A stretch of 64,000 nucleotides of DNA from Scortum barcoo. Lineage: Eukaryota > Chordata > Actinopteri > Centrarchiformes > Terapontidae. The notes beneath the pieces are model-generated. The model did no database searches, was not told the origin of the DNA, and saw only the letters and a list, made by a program, of their open reading frames with translations. Positions 51,986 through 63,960 of the stretch are shown piece after piece (position 1 is the stretch's first letter; each line of letters starts with the position of its first letter). The DNA is taken from the NCBI GenBank assembly GCA_023238725.1, contig CM041553.1, positions 19,992,001 through 20,056,000 on the forward strand, given 5' to 3'. The translations under genes were made by a program, and so were the position numbers.

Positions 51986-53589
51986 TTTATTGTGGTTTCA
52001 TGATTTTCCTAAAACCTGCGCAACAGTAGCACACCTTATAAGTTAAAACACAAAATGATGATTACCAGCAGCCAGCGCAAATTTCTGGCTCCATCCTCGG
52101 CCTATTTCATGGTGACACAAATCAGTACAGTGCTGGTATCTGTTTTCCTTCCAACTAAAGTAAAAACAAGTCATGTCAGAAACGATTGTACTTCACAGGA
52201 ATTGGCTCACCTCAACCTTAAAAGGCACAGCAGCCTGAGTAAATCAGAAATGTTCTCTTAATGTCATGTGTACTATCCAAATCTTTAAAAGCTGAAATAA
52301 TGCTTTACATTCAAGATACATTCCTGTCTACTGCTGTAGCGTCTTTTCACTGCGCACTCAATATCAGAGAGTACACATCCAATAACAAAAGATAAAAGCA
52401 TTTTCTTTTAACCAGACCCCGAAGCTCTGGAGATGCACCACCTGCTGATAAGAAGGCCATCAACGCAAAACAAAACCCAACAGCTCCAGAGTTATTTACC
52501 ACAAAGTCTACAACTGACAGGGTTAATTCACTGTCGTACCTCAACATGCCATTCTACGCAGTATCCCCTGAAAGAAAAAAAGAAACAAAAAAAAACAAAA
52601 AAAAAACACACACATACACACATATCAAAACTCACAATCATCTATGAGATCCACAAGCTGCTACAAAGTGGCACATTAAGGGTATCCCAGTGTGCTTTAA
52701 GGGGGATTGCACAGCATATCTTGTCTTTGTAAATGTCACTGACAGTAAACGATGAAAAGGACACACGAATGACTTTTTTTTTTAAAATAAAACATAGAGC
52801 ACAAACTCAAGGGAAAGCAAAAGAGAGGATCCATATTTTGGAAAGGCAAAAAAAAGCAACTTCAAATGAAAAACTACAGTACAGACAACAAGACACCAGT
52901 CAAATAAAAGAGACCTTCAAATCTCTTCAAAAGCTGAAATGACACCATTTTAACTCATGGTGTTGTAGACATGAATGGCTATGGGACCTTTCTCAGAAAA
53001 ATGTAGGTTATTTTTGTGTGTTTTGATGATTGCATATCAGTAGAAAGGCCAGTTCTTTAGTGACATTCAAGGCTATGAGTTCATTTTAAAAAAACACAAT
53101 AACTTCACTTCATTTTCGCAGTGGATTTTCTGACAAACAGTGATTTCCTACTTGACAAATTTTCTGCATTTTCTCCACTGATATAACATATTGCACATTA
53201 AGCCTTAAAAGGGGAAGTAAATTGCGCGGGTGACATGCATCTAATTACCATACAAACTGCAAATTAAAATAGACCCAGTCACAGGAAAGTGAAATTACTT
53301 TGCAGTAATGTTTTGCTACGTGTACAGATTCCAATATTCTTCATCTAGCTTGATTTGGCACTTTGTCCTACTGTAAAAGGCAAAGACTTTCCAAAGCTCA
53401 GATAGGTGCACATCAGACCTAAGCAATTTACTGTGTGGCACAGTTTTCAAAATCTGTCTGCATCCTAAAACACACTCCAAACACTGCATAACGCCACATC
53501 ACCTTGACTACCTGTTTGAACAGCTAGGACATTTTCGGCTAAAAAAAGGTGCAGTTACTTTTAGGCAGGAGCAGCCACGATGGGGCCGC
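51986..53589 (-). other. rnf11: rnf11 3' UTR
   Basis: Between the rnf11 stop codon and a minus-strand AATAAA (TTTATT at 51986-51991) there is no other gene. Long 3' UTRs are typical of RNF11. The end point is inferred from the signal only. Confidence 0.6.
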
Positions 53590-55340
53590 TCAGTTGGTTT
53601 CGTAAGACGACAGCAGGGCTGCATCTACCGGCTCCATGCAAGAGGGGCACGTGAAGGAGCGCATCAGCCAGGGGTCAATGCAGTCCACGTGGTAGATGTG
53701 AAGGCAGGGCAAGAACCGAATGGGGTCGCTGTACTCAAAATCCATCATGCAGATCACACACCTGGAGGAGGGAGAAGCAACAAGTCCTTAATGTTAAAGT
53801 ATAAAGATAGTCATTGTACGATAAGATCAGGTTAATCGTTTTTACAGATTTTCAGACACATGTAGACCATGATACAAAATGCTGAACAAATGAAATTAAA
53901 CAACATTAAATATGCACATACCCTCATAAATAAGATTTGACGCGACTGTTTAACAGTACTATATTTCTATTTGTATTATATTTCCATCCATATACTCTTT
54001 TATTTTTGTTTTGGTTTTCTATTTTATTTAATACACTTTTTTTTTCCTATATCTTGAACTTTTAGTCATTTTTACTTGGTGGTTTTTCTACATTTTTTTT
54101 TTAGCACTGTTAGAAGGAGCCTGTGTTTCAAGCATTTCACTACCAGCTAATGCTCCATGTAATTGTGACAAATATGACAAATGACAAATAAAATCTTGAA
54201 TCATGAAAAATCTTGAATCTAATCTAAATGCTAGTTTTAATCAGTAGCGAATGTAATAACAAACGTTGTGCACATTTAAAGCCATTAAAAATGATTAAAT
54301 GTATTTTTAATAATGAACTGATCAAATCATGTTGCCTAAAACTCAGCTAAGATTTAACGACAAGGGGGTGAGGAGCCACTGGCAGTCAATTTACTAATAA
54401 GCTATTTAGCTGATATCACGTACCAGTAATGTGCAGCTTTATTTAAAAATGGTACTACAATTACATCCACTGAGTGCATATAAACCACATGTAAATTCTG
54501 AAAAACAAATTCATCAATTAAGAGAAAAAATTGGGGAGGAGTTTTTAGACTCACTCTTTAACTTTCTTGTCAGAAGGGTCAGAGCCCGGGTCAAAGATTC
54601 CTCTGGGAAGGTGCTGGATAAGACCGATTCGCTGGGCAATGCGGATCTGCTCCTCTTCTGTCAGCTGGCAAGCCAGACGACTCTCCCCTGGGTTGGGATG
54701 GTACACCGGCAGTGACTGGGCCCGCTCCTGGAAAAGGGGGGATTAGATATGTCAGTGCTCCCTTTGCAATACTAACGGACAGATACTGAACTTCTGGGGT
54801 TGGTACCGATGTGATTGATGGATGACATAAATGCACAGTTATTAAAATCTTGGTACTCTCTGACATTTTGGCTATCATAATATTTTTAGATATAATTATA
54901 TGCATGATGTCTGCATTATAATTACATTCCTGGATGTAAAACCTATTCTATCATAATCAATGACATTTCCTTCATACATCCCACGTTTAAATACTGCATG
55001 TTATGTTATAGATACTGAGGTTTTTGTTTTAATAAAAAAAAGTGTTTCCCAGATCTAGTGAAAGTATAATTGTGACAAGAAGAACTCCAACAACTTTCAA
55101 ATTAAATGATAATTTAAACCTCAAATTAACGCTGAAAGCTCACAGTAAGCTGACAGGTGTATTGATCCTTGATTAAGAGACTCGTTATTGGTAATGACCC
55201 ACATCCCCGGGGTGTGTTTGACTCGAGCCCCAGCAGCTCACCTGGTAGGGCGGCGGGGGCTCTCCGGGCAGACTGCCCCCCTCAGACTCGTTCAGCAGCG
55301 ACAGGTCATCCGCTCCTGGTGAAAACAGGCAGTTCCCCAT
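53590..55340 (-). CDS. rnf11: RING finger protein 11
   Basis: Small RING-H2 adaptor or E3 partner of the A20/ITCH ubiquitin-editing complex and NEDD4-family ligases, on endosomal and other membranes. Exons are 55340-55242, 54727-54555 and 53761-53590, joined by GT-AG introns with matching phases. They give 147 residues against 154 in human. Exon 1 starts MGNCLFSPGADDLSLLNESE, fitting N-myristoylation at Gly2 and palmitoylation at Cys4. It ends PPPPYQ, the PPxY motif that binds WW domains. Exon 2 has LTEEEQIRIAQRIGLIQHLP, identical to the family. Exon 3 holds the RING (CVICMMDF...CLHIYHVDCIDPWL...CPSC) and the conserved end LLSSYETN. The start, PY motif, RING ligands and stop are all intact. 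rnf11a or rnf11b is undecided. Confidence 0.97.
54000..54215 (+). repeat. Dispersed repeat tail (copy 4) in an rnf11 intron
   Basis: A T-rich stretch, then GGAGCCTGTGTTTCAAGCAT and ACAAATGACAAATAAAATC. Same arrangement as the copies near 3.4, 12.6 and 42.4 kb. It lies between rnf11 exons 2 and 3, in sense opposite to the gene. Confidence 0.5.
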
Positions 55341-55953
55341 TGAACTGGGACCACCATGAGAGAGCCCACTTCGGTCTGAGGGCGGCAGACACTCAGCAGC
55401 TGGAGCAAAACACTAACTCACCGCCTGAGCTCGACGTTAGCCTAGCTAGCTGTTAGCGCAGAGTTTGTTGTCATTCCGCGCGGTGCTCGACGGGAAAGCG
55501 ACGGGGCAGAGGTCTGAGCGGTGCTGAGCTGCGTGACGGAAGGTGAAATAATGTGTGACATCGACTTGATCCGTCACAGCGAGATGATTTCTGTTTCTGT
55601 TTGTCTGTTGGCTTCTTGTGTTTACAAAAACACGCACCGGAAAACCGTCATAGTTTAAGAAAACAAAAAACGCTACACTTCCGCCCGGACTTCAGAATAA
55701 AAGCGCAGGGCTTTTAAACTGAAACTATCTCTTTTAAAGCACTGATCTGATAAATTACCTCCTGAATGCTCCTACGATGGATAAAACACGATAAAACTGT
55801 CTGGGGTGATCCAGTGTGCAAGAAAACACGATGCAGTGATCTACGTTTATGAAAATGAGTTGTTGTCTACGTGCCTCGAAATGGCTCAATAGTTAAAAGT
55901 TCCCTGTGTTTTTATTATAGAGGCATTGTGGATATACTGGCTCACATACATGG

Positions 55954-56560
55954 ACAGAAATAAGTATTTGAGTGTAATAAACTTTTAAAACTGTTTCTAG
56001 TTAGAAAGAAAGAAGCATTTGAGTGGAACAAACCTTTAAAACTAGAAATAGTCAGACAGAAATACGTTTTTCGGTGGAATAAATCTTCAAAAGTATAAGT
56101 ATTTGGACAGAAAGTAGAATTTGGGTGGAATAAACCTTTTAAACATAAGAACTTAGACAGAAAGCGGTTTTGAGTGGAACAACACAAAACTAGTAGTGTA
56201 AAATAGTGTGTGACAGAAAGCAGCATTTGGGTTGAAAACTTTTCAGTATGTGGATCGAAAGTAGTATTTGGGTAGAATAAACTTTTGAAATCATACATAG
56301 TTAGACAGAATGTATTATTTGGGTAGAATAAACTTTTGAAATCATAAGTACTTAGATAGAAAGTAGTAGGGTTCAATAAACCTTTAAGTACTTGGAAATA
56401 AAGTACCATTTGAGTGGGAAAAAAACTGTCCGTACTTGGACAGGAAGCATTATTTGGATAGAATAAACCTTTAAGATAATAAATACTTAGACAGAAGGTA
56501 GTAAGGTTCAATAAACCTCTAAGTACTTGGGCAGAAAGTAGTATTTGGGAATAATACTAC
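55954..56560. repeat. ~51-bp minisatellite between rnf11 and the divergent small gene
   Basis: About 13 diverged units of 40-56 bases with the pattern CAGAAAGTAGTATTTGGGTG, then GAATAAACCTTTAAAA and AAGTACTTGGA. Because the common unit is 51 bases (17 codons), one minus-strand frame stays open for 189 codons with a periodic LFYPNxTF pattern. I judge this a repeat artefact. Confidence 0.9.
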
Positions 56561-56592
56561 CTTGGTTGAACTTTTTGCGGCCCTCCGTGTCG

Positions 56593-56603
56593 CTAGGTGG
56601 CGC
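56593..56603 (+). promoter_or_regulatory. CTCF-like motif
   Basis: CTAGGTGGCGC matches the core of the CTCF consensus (YAGRKGGCRS). It lies in a GC-rich patch between the minisatellite and the first exon of the small plus-strand gene. It is a motif match only. Confidence 0.35.
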
Positions 56604-56847
56604 TGTGTAGATAAGTCCGGGTCCAGGGTCAGACCGGAACTGCGGTCCTGATGCAGGGCGGGTGTTTGCGTCGGAGCCTTATGTTGAAGAGTTAATGTTA
56701 TTCATCCATCCATTTTCTAAAGCTGCAGGTTAATGTTATTCAGTGGTTTAATATTGTTATTTGAGTGACAGTATCTGTTTTTATCTTCCTGCTCCGCTTC
56801 CGTCCACTGCTAGTTTTTTATTTTAAAAAGATCCGAAGGACTCAGAA

Positions 56848-58014
56848 ATGGTAAGATGGAGTTGAATTAATTTCTCTAGAATAAAAGACCTTGCCTAGTG
56901 AGATAAAACAAATGTAGTACTGCACTGGTGGCGAAGTTAACTAGCTCTCTAATGTCTCCGTATCGATGCTGTGTTGGGGTGCGGCCTGTTTCTTTTCGCT
57001 TCTTGTGGTCAAGTTTCCTGCAAAGTGTCGGATTTTAGCAGTGAGAAGAGACGCAGGGCTGAACAAAGAGGTCATGAGTCCAAATACCCACACTTATAAC
57101 CAGACTATGGAGAGATTTCTGAGTATTTAAAAAAATCTGCCTACTCATGATACTATAGTATACTATATAATGCACAAGTTGCACAAGAGAAAGAGAGGGG
57201 GAGTACGTACTTACCTGAACATTATTTTTTTTACTACTTTCTGCCCAAGTATTTATAGTTTTAAAGGTTTATTCCACCCAAATACTGCTGCCTGCCCAAG
57301 TACTTACACAGTCATTCCACTATAATACTACTTTCTGTAATAAGTATGTATAGTTTTAAAGGTTTATTACACTCAAATACTACACTTTGTATTTAAAGTA
57401 TTTAAAGGAGGACTGAAGATAACAGGTGTCTTCTCATAGACTTAAATCTAGGACACAGAGGGCATTTGGCTTTCCTAATGTCAGTCTTTTTCACATGTTC
57501 AGACCACAGCGCCTCCACCGCCACCAACCCTTCCTCCATCCGGTGGAAACCAGCCCAGCAGAAACAGTCCTCCACCGCGTCCAGAATATGCTGCGATACC
57601 GTTTAAAACTTCGGCCCTGGAGACGAATCGTTCACCAGAAACTGATGGTGAAGACGTGAGTGTCTTCTGCGCAATCTGGAGTTAATGTTGGTGTGAGAGT
57701 CCTGAAAGATCTTACTGTAAAATCTCCAAACATCCAGGGTCCACCTCCAGCACAGCTCCCAGAGCAGAATGGACCCCAGTTTCCACCGTCACAAGAGCAA
57801 GAGGACAATCCCACCGATAAGGAAGAGAAATGCGTTCCAGTGCAGGAAACCGACCCTGCACCACAGGTAGATTATCTTTACTTAGATTCTCATTATTTCT
57901 TTATTTCTTTCGACGTCTTCACGCTCATGGTCATTTTCTTTCTGTCTCAAGACGACTCAGCAGCAAGATGACACAGCTTTTCAGACCGACTCGGCTGGAG
58001 AGGACCAGGCCTGA
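56848..58014 (+). CDS. Unrecognised small proline-rich protein (115 residues)
   Basis: Four exons: 56848-56850 (the ATG alone, directly followed by a GTAAGA donor), 57503-57655, 57738-57866 and 57952-58014. Every junction is phase 0 with good GT-AG signals, and AATAAA follows at 58528-58533. The protein begins TTAPPPPPTLPPSGG after Met. It has a Pro/Asn/Ser-rich first half (NSPPPRPEYAAIPF) and a Gln/Glu/Asp-rich acidic second half ending SAGEDQA. No signal peptide, membrane segment, Cys pairs or folded domain is seen, so it is probably intrinsically disordered. I do not recognise a family. It is transcribed away from rnf11 (1.5 kb between start codons), possibly from a shared promoter region. 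The model rests on four concordant phase-0 exons; the ATG-only first exon is the weakest part. Confidence 0.6.
57230..57386. repeat. Inverted copies of the rnf11-flank minisatellite
   Basis: About three units in reverse orientation (CTACTTTCTGCCCAAGTATT, then TAGTTTTAAAGGTTTATTCC) in intron 1 of the small plus-strand gene. They are complementary to the 55954-56560 array. Confidence 0.85.
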
Positions 58015-58796
58015 AACACTTCAGTCACTTCAAAACAAACGTGCTTGAAAATGCTGCCCTAAACTGCACTGAAACACAGCTGAGTGAGCACACTGCTCTG
58101 TGTTTAGGCCCAGCATGTTTGTATCTGATTTCAACCTCCAGTCATCATCATTATCATCCTCATTAGTTGCAGATTAATTGATGATTTAGAGATTTTTTTC
58201 ATACAGCATGTCTTACTTTTATTGTGCATTAAAGAAGCTAGATATTTCTGTGACGTAGATGAAAATGTAAAGCATACAGAAGATGACCCCAGAATTATAA
58301 ACTGGGTAAAAGCACTTTGGGTGTATCTTATTGCCACTAGGTATTTATTACTTTAAGGGAAACTTGGAAAGATAATGCGAGATATGTTTTGGCTCAGTTG
58401 CTGCTCTATATATGTTAGAGTTACTCCTTTACAGAATGTACAATGAAATTCCGTTGGATTTTTTTAAAATCTAATTATGTTTTTATTTAAATGCATATAT
58501 TTTGTCTATTTCCAAAATGTTCCCATAAATAAAACCCGAGAACTGCTTTGAACACTTACAGTGTCTTTTGTTTACTGCTTCAAGAGTAACTTTGTATACT
58601 TTGTTGTCAGTGCCTAGAAATCTTCTTCATTTGTAGGATGTAACAAAGAGTTTACAGCCATGCTAGCAGCTCTGTGAGGCTGAGCATAGGCAGGGAGGTA
58701 TTTTCAGCTAAATGCTAACATCAGCACGCTCACTTTGACAGTATTACCATGCTGATGTGTTGCAGGGTACAGACACAAATTAAAGGAAAAACTTAC

Positions 58797-59565
58797 ATAA
58801 AGTGTCTTAGTGAGGTGTTGGGCCACCACATGCTTCCAAAACAGCCTCAGTGCACCTTGGCATTGATTCTTCAACTCTCTGAACTCTTTGGAGGGAAGAA
58901 CACTGTTCTTCTATAAGATACTCCCCACAGCATAAACAGAGCCACCAGCAGACCCTCTCACCGTAGGGGTCAAAAGCATTCAGGCCTGTATTGTTCTCTT
59001 GGTGCACACATTCACTCTCACTTGTGGAGAATATGATGACTCATCTGACCTTATGACTTTTTTCCACATCTCTGCAGACCAGTGCCTGGTTGGGTTTTTG
59101 CACCACTGAACTCTCAAATGTGCATCCATCTCTGTGATGAGTGGTTTATGCACTGCAACCCTACTATGATATTCCTCTATATGTAACTGTCGACCGACTG
59201 TTCCTGCTGATAGCCTGATCACAAACTGTATTCACATTCACGTGAGGAACAGTTGCTCCTCTGTTTTCCCTACATATTGCACTGTTGCACGAGCATCACA
59301 CTCATCAAATCTGTGCTGTTGACCACAATGTCCGACACTATTTACTGAGGTCTTTCCCACGGATCTGAATGCAGATGTCACTTTAACTACCGTTCCAATT
59401 TGAAACACGATGCCAGTTGAGCAGTCTTTGTGACTGAAGCTCCTGCCATCCATGCTCCAAAACATGAACCCTCGTTTATAGTCTCTTTTCCTCTTGCCAT
59501 CTTGATAGAAAATCAAAATAAACTGGGCCATTTCATCATTTTTACACATGCCGCAGAGCATGATT
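58797..59565 (-). mobile_element. Decayed Tc1/mariner transposon
   Basis: On the minus strand one frame reads EYHSRVAVHKPLITEMDAHL, then RVQWCKN...HWSAEMWKKVIRSDES, which is the central part of a Tc1-like transposase with the catalytic SDES. The N-terminal part (59238-59561) is in another frame and partly scrambled. The left end (58797-58920) matches the Tc1-family end seen at 51570. No intact transposase or clear terminal inverted repeats. Confidence 0.8.
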
Positions 59566-60923
59566 AGATTTTAATTGCTTAATTGTACCATGCAGTGCGC
59601 CAGTGTGGAAGCATCTGCATTGGTTATGTTTCTAATCTCATTTATTCTGGTCTTTCATTTAATTTGTCACCCATCTGTATTTCTCTCAAAACCAAAAAAT
59701 GTGAACCTGACAGTGACAAATCATTTTGATAAACTTTACCATCAGAGTTATTTAAAAGACTTCATGTAACAAATTCACTGCTGTATCGAGCGATTACTTC
59801 AGGACACTGCGCAGCTGATTCTTTGGTGAGTCACCTACAGGAAGAAAGACAGAGCACAGCAAGATGGTACAGTCAAGAACATCCTTTTTATTCAATCAGG
59901 TGCTGCTCTTCTGTGTTTTTCTTCTTATGGAAAAGAAACTGTAATTAACACATGCATTTCACCTAGAGCTCTGGGGGTGTTCTCACAAAGAAGAAGTGGT
60001 GCTGCACTGAGGGCGTAGACAGAGGCATAGAAGAGAGCTGGGAGTGGGAGTCAGGGGGGGAAGCAAGGGTGCCTATTACACCAATAACCATACACGCTTA
60101 AGAAGATCAAGAACAAAATGAACAACAGAACAAAGACACGGAGCCGTCCAGCATGAGGTGGTCAGAGGAGAAAAATGGAGGGACTTCCCTTGATCCTCAA
60201 AAATCTGAGAGATCAGGTTCATGCTGGCTTCTTTTTTTTTTAAATCTATCTGGTTGGTGTGTTGTAAATGGCTAATACTGTTGAGGGCTCCTCTGTGTGA
60301 AAAAGCCCACCGTGAACAATAATACTTCACTTTTAAAGAATGGTTTTGGGATATGTCCTGGAAATGCGAACCCCCCTCTTTCTGCCTCGTGCAGGACAAG
60401 TCCGGTTATAAGGTGCTTGTAGCTTTCATTTACAGTCCAAGGCATCCTCAAAGAGAGCCTAAACGACAGCATACCCTGATAGCAAAATATTCAAAGAAAT
60501 CCAAATTAAAAGGAAGCAAAAGAAAAAAAAGGGTGGGAGGGAAGTAAAACAAAGCAAAAAAATAAATAGCTAAAACAAAAAGAGCAAACTCTTATCCTAG
60601 TCAAAGCAGCCCCTTTCCAATATCCCAAAGCAGTTTATCCAACCCTCTCGACCCCGTTAATCTTCTCCATAAACCTCTTCAACCCAAACCTCTGAACCCC
60701 TGTTGTCCCTTCCTAACCCACCCAAGGACACCCCCAAAAGCCCGTCAGCGTAATTTGTTCACTTACATTAGCTGTTGAATGGAGAAGCTGAAGAAGATGG
60801 GTATGGTAATACAATGTGAAGCATACAGACAAGAATAACATGTGAGCTAACTGCATTCTGCTCAGACAAAAGTTTTTCGGCAATTTTTTTTTTCACCCTC
60901 CCAACAGCAGAGAGGGCAGAGAG

Positions 60924-60925
<2 letters not shown>

Positions 60926-60969
<44 letters not shown>
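60926..60969. repeat. (GA)n microsatellite
   Basis: About 20 GA units, preceded by a short GAGGGCA repeat. Confidence 0.95.
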
Positions 60970-60970
<1 letters not shown>

Positions 60971-61155
60971 GAGAGGTGACGACGACACATAGTTACAGAC
61001 TACTCCAGTGTCTAAGAGAAAACAGACAGTGGAGACAGAGGGGAAGAAAAAAGCAAGAGCTGAACGAGAACAAGTTTTTTTGCCTTTTCAAAAAATTTTT
61101 TTCGTCATCATTTATCAATAAAAAGTAAAGAACTAATTCACACCAGTTTCCTTTT

Positions 61156-61158
<3 letters not shown>

Positions 61159-61192
<34 letters not shown>
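61159..61192. repeat. (TA)n microsatellite
   Basis: About 17 perfect TA units in the inferred 3' UTR. Confidence 0.95.
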
Positions 61193-61194
<2 letters not shown>

Positions 61195-63896
61195 GGCTTT
61201 GAAAAGGAAGAGAGGATATAGGGGAGGGTACGATGGAGGGGATTCATTTTCGAAGGCGGAGGGGAAGAAGTTGCCCCTGGGCGCTGAACAGGCAGCGACC
61301 TCATAGCACTAGCACTCAGGGGCAACCTGCAACCTCGAGCCATTTCGAAAAAAAAGGGGGGCGATCTGGATTACAAAATGGAGTCTGTGAACAAAAGGCA
61401 CTTTTAAGGGACAACCTTTAACTGCTGGGAAACTATACACTACAGCACAAGCACTATAAGAGTCATTTACAGAGGAGGGGGTGGAACAGGGGAGAGGCTC
61501 ACCTTGCTGCCTGTTTCGTAAATGGTTCATGTTCTTGCCTGATTCGAAAGCTACTTTTTGCCCCTTTTTTTCTGTGATCCATGCAGGAGACAGACAGCCT
61601 AACCTAATACTCTATCCATTGCATGTGGGTCTCTCAACACAACCTGCTGAATGTGATCCAGCTCTCGAGTCAGAAACACGTCAAGATGATGATGGGAGTA
61701 AAAGAGTTCTGGATGTGAAGCATCTCCCGCAGAACGGGGAGGAACTTGTCGTGTACTTATGCCAACGCATGTGACAGAAATGACTTAAATTGGGAAGGTT
61801 GTTTTGTTTTCTGCTGGTGACTTTCAGGCAGTGCATGGGTACGTTATCTGAAGAGTGTCATAGGCTTGAAAATATGGGTTTGTTTTGTGTTTTTTGTTAG
61901 TTTTTTTTCTAAAGGTTGAACCAAAATGCCTTTTGTGTCACAACCTTAAGGAATAGGAACCTCTCCCCCCACTCAATACAAATAGAAGAAGAATAAAAAT
62001 AGAGAGAGGAATAATGCTGTTTCCTAAATGGTCTGTTATTTTTGTTCATTACCATTCATTTACAATAGTTCTGAATGTACTTTATAGTGTTAAAGCACCA
62101 GTTTTCATCTGATGATAGAGAATTTTTTTCTCAAGAATTTTTTTTTCCTTCAGCCCTCCCACATTTTTATAAACAACTGATTACACATAAAACATTAAAA
62201 AAGAAACAAAGGAAATAAAAACAAATACCCCCAACTTACAAAGACTAGGATTTTTCATGGCCCTCTGGTTTAGAGTCCCGGAGCTTACGGACTTGAAACA
62301 AATACATTTTTTTTCTCTTTTCTCTTAGCTTTCTTAAAAATCTCTAACAGACAAACACAATGATCTACCCAATGCATTGCACGTGGCTCAATCGACACAT
62401 ATTTTTCAATAATAATACTTTCCATCAAAAAACAAACACTTTTTTTTTCTTCAAACCTACTGTCGATTTTTGACATGTTCATCTAGGTATTATAATGCTG
62501 CGCTGCAGATGACGATGGCGTGTGTCGTTTGATCCGTACTGGTAACAGTAAGGTGATGTTACTGAGACAGGTTGTGGTGGTGGTGGGGCGGGGAGGGGGA
62601 GGTGAGAGTTCAGAAAATAACTAGACTGCCAACCAGCTCATGTAGTAAAAGTTAAAAAGGAGCATATATCATAAATATATATGTATAAGATCTCTCTCTC
62701 TCTCTGTCTTTACAAAAAAAAAAAAAAGGTTTGCAGTCCTCTATAAAGATCTGTCAGCGGCCAATGGTTTCCACATGCACCAACGCTACCATTCCCTGTA
62801 GCTTTAGCTTATATGTGGGAAGAGAACCTGAAGTCAAGTTTATTACTAATTGCATGAAGGGAATACAGAGGCACTTTCATATATTGTTATAGTCTTGATA
62901 TATGGTTTTAGTACATAGAGCTAATGTTACTAGAGAGGCTGAGAACAGGGGCTCAGCCCTGCTTACTATCCCTGCAAAATAGAACCAACAGCTAGGCAGT
63001 CCAGTTATTTTGTGAGGTCGGCTTTTGTTGGATTGTGTCATGATGAAAATAATACCAATAGCAATTTGAATGTGAACATTTACATAGAAAAAAATATCTC
63101 AAATTAAAATGACAAATCTTAAGTGAATGAAAAACCATTAACAAAGGCAGTCTGGAGAACCAAATATAAAGGCTTCCCTTTATCATTTTATGTTGTTGGT
63201 GGTGTTAATGTGCATTTTATATGTGCGTATGTGTGTGTAAGTGTGTGTAGTCCTCTGGGTTTTCCTGTGACTGGTCTAGGGTGTACAGGGTGAAGCAATG
63301 CAAGGGACGCATGTGATGAGCTGTTGTTACTGTGCTGTCCATATGTGAGAGATTCGAGAAACTGCTGTTTTGTTGAAATCGCGAAAAGTTGAGCGCAATA
63401 CTTATCGTGTTAACTGCAAACTAAAGAGTAAGTGTTATGACATGCAAGAGAAGGTTAAAACAATCCAAGTGAGACAAAACCAAAACCAAATCTGGCAAAA
63501 AAAGGAAAACACCTACAAACAAAATGAAAGCTAATAATATGAAGCTGCGTGTGCATTACTGTAAATTAAATCCCATGTCTATGAATAATAACAAGGTGAT
63601 ATTATGAGTGGTTGTGTGACAGACGATGGTCTGTATGCAAGCGTGTGTGTTTGTGTGAGTGCGTATGTGCGATGCATGTTTCAGGGCCTAGACCTGAACG
63701 TTAGCACAGCCACATCCCCGCAGCGGCAGCCAGCCTCGACTCACCTCTCTAATCGCTCATCTGACCATCGATGTGCAATACTGTTCATCCCTTATTAAAA
63801 ATTAATAGTGCATAGGTGAGGGGGATGAAAGAGCACGTTAGAGTTAGTGTTATTGACTGTCTGTCATGTTTTCACTCGCTTGCACTCGCCTCATGG

Positions 63897-63960
63897 CTAT
63901 CGCTTCTCCCGCAGCAGGACGCCCTGATACTTTGACAGGTAAACAAAGACCAGCCACTTA
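63897..63960 (-). CDS. Possible terminal coding exon of an unidentified gene (partial)
   Basis: On the minus strand a short frame ends YQGVLLREKR and stops at TAG (63899-63897). Possible acceptors are a CTGTCAAAG just before Tyr, or a weaker CTAAG further up. I do not recognise the C-terminus, and other phases give short open tails too. The call is weak and depends on sequence beyond the window. Confidence 0.15.

Larger units (their letters stand above)
59887..63896 (-). other. Probable long 3' UTR of a minus-strand gene beyond the right edge
   Basis: Four kilobases with no gene, rich in T/A runs and simple repeats. A minus-strand AATAAA (plus TTTATT, 59887-59892) is at the left and a candidate terminal coding exon ending at 63897 is at the right. 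The length and composition fit a long vertebrate 3' UTR. The gene itself is not identified. Confidence 0.3.

Noticed and set aside
55942..56511. 189-codon minus-strand frame with periodic LFYPN motifs
   Set aside because: It follows a 51-bp minisatellite whose length is a multiple of three. No start context, splice sites or downstream signal.
58807..59561. Host gene with a DNA-binding or DDE domain
   Set aside because: The frames are broken and match Tc1-like transposase, so it is a transposon relic.
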